In this document: positions 12,803-21,548 of the stretch, in pieces
How the letters are laid out: each line of letters begins with the position of its first letter
Position numbering within the stretch: the stretch's first letter is position 1
NCBI GenBank assembly: GCA_963277665.1
Contig: OY728160.1
Span: forward strand, 52,576,605 to 52,640,604
Length of the DNA: 64,000 bases
Source: Viscum album
Lineage: Eukaryota > Streptophyta > Magnoliopsida > Santalales > Viscaceae
Reading direction: 5' to 3'
Program-made: the position numbers and the translations under genes
Notes under the pieces: generated by a model
What the model saw: only the letters and a program-made list of their open reading frames with translations
Databases searched by the model: none
Told to the model about the DNA's origin: nothing

Positions 12803-13600
12803 CACTACTGGAAAATCGGGTTATCGCCACTTTCAAAAATCAAGGCTATAGGAGTCAAAACTATGGTTGTATGCTATAGAAACAGTTCCAACTTGTCATG
12901 AAACTTATTGGCATGGCTATAGCCCAAAAATAATGTGACCCCAACCATATTCGATCTCTATTCTGCCTCGATGTACTCCATCCAACATTCCACTACACCA
13001 TAGATGCATTTGGATATATATATTGTTATATATATTATAAAAAACTGTGGATATAACATATAAATTATGGTTATAACCCTTCCCACCATTTTACCACGGG
13101 TTAATTTTTTTTCGGTGCAAGGGAGGAATACCTATAGCCATATTATTTAGTAAATGTAGCTGTATAAAATGAAACAATACTCTATATATATGATTTTACA
13201 CAAACTATGGCTATAGACTCTGAAGATAATATTCTATAGCCACAGTTTTACAAAACAGTGGCTATAGCCCTTGGAAAAAGACCCTATCACAACAGTTTAC
13301 CAAAAACGAGTCTATAACCCATCTAAAAAGACCATAGAGCCTCAGTTTTACCCAAATCATGTCTATAAACCCTGTAAAATTAACCTATAGCCATTTTTTA
13401 CCCAAATTGTGGAAATAGATCTTGAAAAAAATCACTTAGCCACAATTTAATGTAGTAGTAGTTATATATTTTTAATGTATAACCTATAGGCATAGTTTTA
13501 TGTAAAATAGTGACTTTAGCCTTGTAATCAAAACCTATAGACATAATTTTAGAAAACTATGGCTATAGGTCTGTGGCTATTGTCCAGATTTCTTGCAGTG
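12803..13600. mobile_element. Non-autonomous CACTA (En/Spm) DNA transposon, 798 bp
   Basis: The left end is CACTACTGGAAAATC and the right end, read on the minus strand, is CACTGCAAGAAATCTGG, so both ends carry the CACTA-type terminus. The interior is full of subterminal motifs based on 'ctatagccac' and its complement 'gtggctatag', which in this superfamily are bound by the transposase. There is no coding potential, so it would have moved with enzymes from another copy. Flanking trinucleotides are 'att' (left) and 'aat' (right), so no clean 3-bp target duplication remains. It sits at the right edge of copia-A. Confidence 0.85.
13234..13584. repeat. Seven tandem ~50-bp palindromic units in the CACTA element
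   Basis: Units start at about 13,234, 13,284, 13,333, 13,385, 13,435, 13,484 and 13,535, a period of 49-52 bp. The clearest unit runs 'ctatagccacagtttta' then 'aaaacagtggctatag', so each unit can fold into a hairpin, followed by a spacer like 'cccttgaaaaagac'. Later units are progressively decayed. Isolated copies of the motif also occur at 12,850-12,930 and 13,130-13,230. Confidence 0.85.
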
Positions 13601-13758
13601 AATTTCCATGATTCGTACCTAACTATTGAAATCCTTCAAAGAAACGTCAGCCATGTCTTTTCCTATTTTCATTTACTCTCATTTCGATAATTCAGAGATA
13701 TCATATTTTGATTGAATTGATTTTTTAGAATATCAGGACACTCATCTAATATTCTTTA
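13601..13758. other. Short unassigned gap between CACTA and gypsy-1
   Basis: These 158 bp lie between the CACTA right end and the outer edge of the gypsy-1 LTR. They are probably part of copia-A or of the older host sequence. I see no readable motif. Confidence 0.4.
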
Positions 13759-15110
13759 TGGAATCCCTCCTTTTTATTATAAAACATTTCAGTACGTTTT
13801 ACAAACTGATGATCTTTAAAGTCTAGTGTCTTGGAAATTAGGAACATAAAACATGAAAAAATAAAACATTATTTTAATCCACTTTTAGGGATTAATCATA
13901 AGTTTTTCATAAGTAAAAATATTTCATCTCATAACCTGGAGACATACATCAAAGGGAAGGGTTAGAAGAAGTCCTAGTAAAGAAAACAAGGGAATCAGTT
14001 TAATTGTGAAATCAATATGAACTTTTTAAAAAATAGGAATGAGAAATAGAAGTAGAGGCATTTCATAATGAAAATAAATTTAATCATAAATTGAATATGT
14101 TTATAAAACATTTCATTTATACATTCATGAATATATCACCAAGGATCATCCCCAAGGTTTCATAATAATTACCAAAGTTATTCACCAAGATAATGTGAAA
14201 CATGTCATTTTTAGAGATTAAATTCGTCACCCAATGCATTGGAGTGATATCAGGGAACACCGTTAATATGTATTTATTTTCATGTTATCCACATATATCA
14301 TAATCATACATATCATAAATAACCCATAGAGAGTAAAATAAATGGGTTTCACATCAAAATCGTGGCGTTTTAAAAGTTCTTAAAATCTTGATCGTTAGGT
14401 CGTTTATAACCCATTTAAAGAGAGTGAGGGTTATATATATCATAATTCTAGAATCAAATATATCTATTTTATGTATTTATCAATACCGTTGGAAATAAAA
14501 ATATATTTGGTTATTCACATAAATAATATAAGAGAATGTCTGGAGAAAAAGAGATATATTTTTAGACGAAAATTTTGCAGCGTAACAGTTATATAACATG
14601 GTTATAGAAAATGATGAAAAGAGAAAGGAAAAGATTCACCCACTCATAAAAAACTCATAATACAGTATGGGTATAGAATAAAAATAAATAAGATCATGGT
14701 ATGGATATTTTGAGGAAATACCATATGAAAATAATACTCGAAAGAAAAGAGAAGATGTGATACCTTTTACGAAAATTCGGCAGCCTAACGGCATCACAAA
14801 AAAATTTAGAAAATAAATTGATGATATAATAAAGGTTATCTAATCATTTGGACATGAAATGGACAGTAATAAGAATATATAATAACACAACCCCACATAA
14901 GAAGATGGAAACTGGAAGACATACCATCAAAGAAAATCATGACTAAAAATGGAGGGCGGAAGGTTCCCTTACCATGAAATGTAACTTCAAAAGAATAATG
15001 TTTGGGACTTTCGGGGGCCTGAGGGAACCTTGGGAGGACTTCTTGGGAGTTAAAATACTATAACATCATTTTGGAGGATTTTGGAATGAAATTACTGAGG
15101 TAATGTCTTA

Positions 15111-15119
15111 GTATTTATA
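15111..15119 (-). promoter_or_regulatory. TATA-like box in the gypsy-1 3' LTR
   Basis: The minus strand reads 'ctataaatac'. The other LTR has 'tataaatacc' at the same place (22,895-22,903), and the related gypsy-2 LTRs have 'ctataaacc' (about 46,986) and 'ctataaatg' (about 55,810). This conservation marks the likely U3/R boundary, about 1.4 kb from the LTR start. Confidence 0.55.
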
Positions 15120-16049
15120 GGATAAGTGAGGGAATATTTAATTAATTTCCAAGGGACACCTCATCGGTGGTATTTAAAAAACCATGGTCTTGCCCATGGT
15201 TTCTCCCATGGTATTGGCCACTTGGGACCCCTAATAGCACATATTACTATTCACAGGTCAACCTAAATGATTACATCATTATTACATCAATAATGATGTT
15301 ATTAAACACCATAAACTCAAAACTATATTTTCACTATTCATGGAATAACAAAACATTTTATAAAAACCTCATAAATTAACCCTTATATAATATCGATTAT
15401 TTGAATTCAAAAATGAACTCCATTTTATAAAAATAATTTTCTAAATACTATAAATTTAATTTTTAAATAAAATCATTATTTATTAAAAAACAACTCAAAA
15501 AATATAACTTATTTTGTAACACAATTAAAATGTAATCAAGGTCCCATAAAATTATCGTATAGAAATAAGAAAATAAAGTAACAATTTATGATTATATTTT
15601 ATCGAAATACGTTTTTATTTTAAATTATTAAATTAATTAGAAATTTTTAAATAAAATATTTATGATATACAAAAATAACAGTACTTATATTATGATTATT
15701 TTTTCACTTTTAACATTTCTAAATTATATTTATACATTCATGGGTGAAGATTCTATTTTTTGGCAGATTTACTGTTCATTACTATTCATTAGAGTATATT
15801 ACTATTCACCAAAAATTATGTTGATCTTATTAGACTTTAAATTTATAGTGGTCACAATTATAGAAGGCCATTTTCTGAAAATCATTTCACATTATTAATT
15901 ATTTAATGTTTACATAAATATTTTAAAATACCCTTTTCCAAAATCAACGATAATATTCATCCCATATTTAACCAAACATTTGAAAATCACAAGTTCTACC
16001 AGAATAAGAAATAAAATTTTTATTTATACTAAGGGAGTACAAAAAGTAT

Positions 16050-16319
16050 CTAAGCCCTCGTTACATAACCCCTTATAACATCTTCATAGGACCAAAGTGT
16101 AATGTGTGCTATGGTGATAGAATTTTGGGGCAGCTCGAACAAAACTGCCCGATTAGTGGTTTTTATCATCTTGAACTTCTCCCTTAGGTGATTTCGTTCA
16201 AGCTTCAGATGTTGAATCTCATCTTGGTCTTGGTCCAGAGAAATGCCTAGATATTCTACCTCCATCCGATGCTTTGACAGATGGGCTTCGTATGGGCTGA
16301 GTCTACTGGATGAGGCCAC
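16050..16319 (-). CDS. U3-encoded reading frame, gypsy-1 3' LTR copy
   Basis: A 89-codon open frame lies 235-505 bp inside the LTR, upstream of the TATA box and in the same direction as gag-pol. It contains 'GISLDQDQDEIQHLKLERN' then 'HLREKFKMIKTTNRAVL' and ends '...YEDVIRGYVTRA'. The first half has spaced Leu/Ile with many charged residues, as in a coiled coil. The same motif series (LREKFK, then S/T-rich TIAHLT, then VIRGY) occurs in the three other LTRs of gypsy-1 and gypsy-2. I do not recognise a protein family. In a full-length transcript it would lie at the 3' end, after integrase. It could be a fossil accessory gene, a captured exon, or old sequence frozen in the LTR. Confidence 0.45.
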   Translation of the reverse strand: MASSSRLSPYEAHLSKHRMEVEYLGISLDQDQDEIQHLKLERNHLREKFKMIKTTNRAVLFELPQNSITIAHITLWSYEDVIRGYVTRA

Positions 16320-16554
16320 AGACTCTTCTATCTGTATTTACCAAGATCACTTGTATTTTTAAACAATAACTATAATGTAAAAAGTATAGTTTCCAACGGT
16401 CATATTGATCAATAGTTATATAAAATTTGAAACCCAAAGGTCTCATTTAATTATAGTCACTTCATTAATTAAAGGATATAGTTTTGTGTATTATAAAATG
16501 ATATAACAAAAAAATTTAGGAAACAAATATTACTCAAAAGGTCAAGTCGTTACA

Positions 16555-16570
16555 TTCTTCACCCTTAAGA
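16555..16570 (-). other. Polypurine tract of gypsy-1
   Basis: The minus strand reads 'tcttaagggtgaagaa' and is followed directly by the LTR start 'tgtaacgac'. It marks the pol end of the interior and the orientation of the element. Confidence 0.75.
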
Positions 16571-16703
16571 AATTTCATCCATGAAATTTCAACTCACACC
16601 CTAAGATGAGAAAATTTTTGGGTACTTCTATCTCATAGACTCCTCTGGTTCCTACAAGGATTCTTCGCATTTTCAGTTCCTCTACAACACCTTAACAAGG
16701 TGG

Positions 16704-18000
16704 TTAGTCTTTTTTATGTAGAACCTTGCCTCTACAATCCAATATCTCCAGCGGCTTCCCCTCATAAGAGATTTCATGTTCTAGTTGTACCACCTCTAGA
16801 TTTGGTACATGTGAAGGGTCGGGAATATACTTCCTCATGAGGGATACGTGGAAGGCATCATGAACTTGCGCTAGATTTGGAGAAAATGCAAGCTGATAAG
16901 CCACTACACTCACGCAATCAAGGATTTCATAGGGGCCAATGTACCTAGGGATGAGCTTACCTTTCTGCCCAGACCCTATGAATCTCTTCCAAGGAGAAAT
17001 TACAAGAAGGACCTTTTCAACAATAACAAACTCCAAGTCCATTCGACATTTTTCAGCATAGCTCTTTTTCAAACTCTAAGCAGGCTTAATGTGTTGTTGG
17101 GTGGCATAAATTTTTTTTCCATATCTTGCAAAAGATTAAGACCAAGAAACATTCTCTCACCATCTTCATGCCAACAAGTGGTAGTTCTACATTGCTTACC
17201 ATATGGAGATTCATAGGTTTCCATTTTAATGGTTGAGTGGAAGATATTATTGTTATAGAACTCAACTAAAGGGAGATTTTTACCCCATCCACCTTAATAT
17301 TCCATTGAGTATGTTCTCCACATATCCTTGAGTGTTTTAATAGTCCTTCGGATTGTACATCAGTTTGGGGTGATAGGCCGTACTGAAATTAAATTTAGAT
17401 CTTAGAGCATGTTTAAAAATTCTCTAGAATTTTGATGTGAACCTTTGATCACGATCAGATACGATATAAATTGGAACTCCATGTAGCCCTACCACTTCCT
17501 TTATGAAAATCATGTCAAGTTGATCAAGAGATAAATCATCCTGAATAAAGATAAAACGACCAGTCTTGATGAAACGGTCCAAAATAACCCATATCAAATT
17601 GTCTACTTTAGAAGTTCTTAGGAGACCAGTGACGACGCCCGTATTGATATTGTCCCACTTCTATGCTGGTATGGGTAGTGGTTTCAATACCCCTTTAAGA
17701 AGTTGTCGATCTTCCTTCACTTGCTAACATACTAGGAACCCTAAAGTGTAGTTAGCAATCTCTTTTTTTATATTATCCAACCAATAATGATCACAACGGT
17801 CCCTATACATTTTTGTGCTTCCAGGATGTATAGATAAATTAGAGCTATTAGCTTCATCCATAAGCTCCTTCTTTATTTCTAGAATTGATGGATCACGTAG
17901 TCTTATATGAAATCTTAGTACACCTTCTCGATCAATATTGAACTCAAAAAACTATACATCCTTCATAGCCTCAAACTTTTTCTCAAATAGAGGATCTTCA
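16704..18000 (-). pseudogene. Integrase of gypsy-1, broken
   Basis: From right to left: a zinc domain near 17,850 (IHPGSTKMYRD... DHYW ... GFLVC, where the CxxC partner has lost its first Cys); a core with 'DNLIWVILDRFIKTGRF' (first catalytic Asp) and 'GVPIYIVSDRDQRFTSKF' (second Asp), one open stretch at about 17,430-17,640; 'QTDVQSEGL' near 17,350, which keeps the catalytic Glu; and a 122-codon open C-terminal part at 16,704-17,072 with 'PRYIGPYEILD', 'VHDAFHVSLMRKYIPD' and 'SYEGKPLEILD'. A TGG to TAG change follows the second Asp. The DDE triad survives although the frame is broken. Confidence 0.9.
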
Positions 18001-18199
18001 TTCTAATATTTAATGATCTTCTCTAGTAAAGACGAATGAGAAATAATTTGGGTTAGTGTTGATGATGTACCTTCCCTTATAAGTCCCATGTCCTTCTTTA
18101 TTACGTCACTAATCAAAGGATCTCTTTGAAACCCAATCATGGAAAGAAAAATTTGTTCTTTCCTAATTAATTCACCAGCAAATTTGTATTATCTTCTGG

Positions 18200-18560
18200 G
18201 AAGATAATGAATTGAACAATCATAGTCTTTAAGAAGTTCCAACCATCTCATTTGTCACATGATAAATTCTTTTTGTGTGAAAATATACATTAAAATTTGA
18301 GGGTCTATGTATATATCACATTTCTCCCCATAATGATAGTGCCTCCATATCTTCAGAGCAAAAAATGACCATAGACAGCTCCAAATCATGTGTAGGATAA
18401 TTCTTCACACCAGTTTTCAACTATTGAGATGCATAAGAAATGACTTTGTCATTTTTCATGAGGACTCACCCAAGCCCTTTAAATGATGTATTTCTAAAAA
18501 TAAAAAATCCTTCTACACCTGAGGGTAGAGTAAACATGGGTTCAATATCAAATATATTCT
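18200..18560 (-). pseudogene. RNase H of gypsy-1, broken
   Basis: The minus strand reads '[18 protein letters not shown]' and '[20 protein letters not shown]', matching the gypsy RNase H motif [39 protein letters not shown]. An in-frame stop replaces the Arg/Gln region. The domain follows the RT thumb at 18,622 and precedes the integrase zinc domain, as expected. Confidence 0.85.
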
Positions 18561-18621
18561 TCAGCTCTTGGTAACATTACTCACACTCCATTGTCTAGAT
18601 GAACTCGACCCCTTTTCATGT

Positions 18622-19553
18622 TTACATGGTTAATGGATTAGAATGTTGTGAAATTTTTTTCCCAAAGCCCCTATAATATCCTACTAATCCAAGGAAATTA
18701 TGAATCATAGTTATTTTTGTAGGCTGGAGACACTCCTCTGCAACTTCTGTCTTTATAGGGCAAACTTTGATTCTTTCATTGGTTATAATGTGCCCTAAGA
18801 AAGAAACTTGTTGCAACCAGAATTTAGATTTAGTAATATTCCCAAAAGCCTCTCCTTCAATAGAGTTCTAAAAAAAGCACATAGATGATTCTCATTCTCC
18901 TCATGAATTTTGGAATATATCATAATATCCTCAATAAAAACTACCAAAAAATTATCAAGGTAGTCCTTAAAGACTCTATTAATCAAATATATAAAAATAG
19001 AAAGTCCATTAGTCTATCCAATGGGCATAACAACAAAATCAGAATGCCCATATATTGATCAGAAGTCAGTTTTTGGAATATCTTCTTTCTTCACAATCAA
19101 TTGATGATAACCAGATCGAAGATCAATCTTAGAGAAGAATTGAGCCCAACAAAGTTGGTCAAATAAGTCAACAATTCTTGGAAGATGGTATTTTTTCTTC
19201 ACGTTGATCTCATTCAGTTCTCTATAATCAATGCATAGTCACATTGATCTATCCTTCTTCTTCAAAAATAGAACTTGTTCTCCCAAAATAAACACACTCA
19301 TTCAAATAAAACCCTTATCCAAAAGAACTTGTAGGTTTTTCTTTAACTCCTCTAGCATCATATTTTCCATCCTATATGGGGTCTTTGATATCGGATGGGA
19401 TATAGGTACGATTTCAATGGAGAACTCTACCTCTCCTTCTGGGGGAGGTATGGGTAACTCTTTAAGAAATATTTCAACATATTCTTTGATGATGGGGATA
19501 TTTTCTATCATCAAACTCTCATTTCCTTCTTCTTCATCACAGATCATCTCCAT
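18622..19553 (-). pseudogene. Reverse transcriptase of gypsy-1, broken
   Basis: Three open stretches cover the domain. At 19,302-19,553: 'FLKELPIPPPEGEVEFSIE' and 'PYRMENMMLEELKKNLQ..LLDKGFI'. At about 19,060-19,260 a decayed piece gives IDYRELN...YHLPRI and [14 protein letters not shown], the palm. At 18,795-18,986: 'RVFKDYLDNFLVVFIEDI', where the catalytic F-[IV]-D-D is FIED, one Asp lost. At 18,622-18,816: 'VSFLGHIITNERIKV' and 'HNFLGLVGYYRGF', the thumb. Lengths and order match family RTs. Confidence 0.9.
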
Positions 19554-19589
19554 AAATAAGGATATAATATGTTATTCTAGACAAATTTC

Positions 19590-20065
19590 TAGTTGAGATA
19601 TCTCTCCTCAGATGTTTAATATAGGATTTTATTTCAGGACTACTGATATTTCGTTTCTTATGCATTTTATCATAGCATTATAATTTGATATCTAGTCTAT
19701 CCATAGTATAATATCAAATTACAACATGGGACTAACTACTAGATTTGCGATAATATTGTGCTCGCTAAAGTAAATACTAGAGTTTCTAAACACTGATGAT
19801 GCTTGGATTATCCAATAGGAGTCTTGATTGATAACTCTACTTTTATAAAATCAGGGGTTGATTCTAAATTATTTGAAAACATGGAAGAAATAAAGGAATG
19901 TTTAGAACCATAATCAAACAAAGTACTTGCTAGATTTAATAGAACAAGAAGAGTACCTTCGACCACATCAATTGGCACTTCAACTTTGGTTGTAGTGATT
20001 GAAAAAGTATGACCTTGTTCCTTTGGTCGTCGATAAGGATGATGGTGATTCCCCTCCACTGCCAT
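19590..20065 (-). pseudogene. Aspartic protease of gypsy-1, broken
   Basis: An open stretch at 19,808-20,065 contains 'GTLLVLLNLASTLFDYGS' followed by KHSFIS. The gypsy protease signature is GTxxVxxxxAxVLFDSGATHSFIS, so the catalytic Asp is kept but the Ser of DSG is Tyr. A further piece near 19,680-19,720 corresponds to the ILGMDWL segment. It would have cut the Gag-Pol precursor. It sits between the gag knuckles and RT, as expected. Confidence 0.8.
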
Positions 20066-20189
20066 CAGATTTGGAAAATTGTAAGAAAAGTTCCTAAGTT
20101 GTCCAAACTTATAGCACTGGACATCAGGTAGGGCCTAAACCATATTCCCTTCGTTATTAGTGTTGGGAAGTTGTGGCTTCACCTCAATA

Positions 20190-21060
20190 TGACAATTCTG
20201 CGCTATGTGGCCATCTCTAACACACTTGTAGCACTTCCTGCTCTCAAGCAGGTTGTTCCGTTGAATGCTTTATCCCACATTCATTACACGCAGTATATTT
20301 TACTTGCTTTCCTCTGCTTTTCTGATCAAAGATCCTCCCTAAGCATGGATCCATAAATATTATCTTGTAATTGGATTTATGAGGCCATTGTGTCTCACAA
20401 AACTCCAGTTCGACTTTCATCTCTCTTCTCACGATCCCCTTACAACTATCATAATCTCAGCTGGCTAGATTTTTTCGTATATGAGTTCCCAGTCCATCGA
20501 AGAATCTATCAACCATACCATTTGAATCCATGAAAAATCAAGATGTGTAACTCGGAGGCCTTGTGAAGTTCGTCTCATAGCTTCCCAAATTTTCATTATT
20601 CTTCTCCTTCAGCTTAAGAAACTTTATCTATATTCTTTTTCTCATTGATCGAGTGAAATACTTATTGAATAATATCCCTATGAACACTTCCAACTCCATA
20701 GATTAAACTTCCACTCTTGGATTTGTGTTTTTAATTAGTTCTCACCACTGATAAGCTTCTCCCTCTATGTGATAGACTTACAAGGTAACCTGCTCTTGTT
20801 TAGAATAGCAGAGCACCGAAAATATCTTCTTGATAAATCAGATCCACTGTTCATAAATCAATGGGTCAGTAGATCCACTAAAATATGGTGGTCATTGACA
20901 CCTTAAGGGTTCAAAATAATGTTGTTCCTTTCATGGTAAAATCATTCTCTCAGCCGGATTCATGTTATTTCCCACAACTTCAGTTAGTTGGAAAATCATT
21001 CGAATGAAATTTTCCATTCTACCTTCTATCATAGTGCCATCACCACATGGTCCATTGCAG
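20190..21060 (-). pseudogene. Gag of gypsy-1, broken
   Basis: The capsid-like part is read at about 20,560-20,900: 'PPYFSGSTDPLIYEQW', 'IEGEAYQW' and 'NKYFTRSMRKR' with 'LGSYETNFTRP', matching the plant gypsy gag domain. Two zinc knuckles follow. The first (about 20,246-20,300) is CNECGIKH, partial. The second (20,192-20,233) is CYKCVRDGHIAQNC, a perfect C-x2-C-x4-H-x4-C. A frameshift separates the two knuckles. Gag builds the virus-like particle and packages RNA. The start codon cannot be fixed. Confidence 0.85.
20192..20233 (-). other. Intact CCHC zinc-knuckle motif in gypsy-1 gag
   Basis: The minus strand encodes CYKCVRDGHIAQNC with all four metal ligands present. In gypsy-2 the matching site (about 53,270-53,320) reads CYKFG*DGYISQNF and has lost three of the four. 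Confidence 0.85.
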
Positions 21061-21530
21061 TCACCATTTGCATGGTTCCTCCAATTTCTCTCCATTTTCT
21101 ATAAGAATAAATCCTTAGTGAGATTATTATTTCATTTATGAATCTTTTAACTATAAAGTATTTTATGTCTTAAAACATCATTCTTTAAATAATTACATTT
21201 CTCTATAAATCCATCATAATGATTCATAAAAATATTATGATTGACCAAACATATCCCCCAGAAGTGTCTAAAAAAAGAGTGAAGCAATTCCCATTTTTGT
21301 GTAAAAGGATACCCCGGGTCAAGCTTGAAACTACTTTTCAGAGTTTCCACTCATAAGCACATCTGTTCCAAAGCTGCCTCTAACAGCTCGTATCCAGACA
21401 TGGATGTATTTTCTTGATAAACCACTTACTCAATACTCATCAAAGTACTAGGAAGTATTCTTATATTTAATATTTTCTATAAGGTTCTTACTAATGTTTT
21501 CATAGACTAATTTTTATAAATAACTGAACT
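21061..21530 (-). other. Untranslated leader of gypsy-1
   Basis: This lies between the PBS and the start of recognisable gag. A 67-codon open frame at 21,147-21,350 falls here. The nucleotide sequence, with 'atatcccccaga' near 21,250, has a clear counterpart at about 54,290-54,360 in gypsy-2, so the leader is shared, but the frame is not obviously coding. Confidence 0.5.
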
Positions 21531-21545
21531 ATCATTTGATACCAA
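21531..21545 (-). other. Primer-binding site of gypsy-1
   Basis: The minus strand reads 'ttggtatcaaatgat', close to the TGGTATCAGAGC site complementary to the 3' end of initiator Met-tRNA that plant gypsy and copia elements use. It adjoins the inner end of the right-hand LTR. Confidence 0.8.
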
Positions 21546-21548
21546 CTA

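Larger units (their letters stand above)
13759..16554 (-). repeat. 3' LTR of gypsy-1
   Basis: In plus coordinates it starts 'tggaatccc' and ends 'gtcgttaca'; on its own strand it therefore begins TGTAACGAC and ends in CA. It aligns throughout with 21,549-24,377. It contains a TATA-like box at 15,111-15,119 and a reading frame in U3 at 16,050-16,319. Its length of 2,796 bp agrees with the partner's 2,829 bp. Confidence 0.9.

Noticed and set aside
15662..15898. 78-codon plus-strand frame, and similar ones at 15,167 and 22,889
   Set aside because: All lie inside gypsy-1 LTRs, antisense to the element, and are AT-driven; the partner LTR does not keep them as a conserved peptide.
19231..19596. 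121-codon plus-strand open frame, the longest on that strand here
   Set aside because: It is the antisense of the gypsy-1 RT N-terminal region, which has clear RT motifs on the minus strand.
20171..20432. Open frames on both strands around the gag knuckles
   Set aside because: The plus-strand frame is antisense of the zinc-knuckle region. The minus-strand one is only partly in the gag frame and is covered by the gag annotation.
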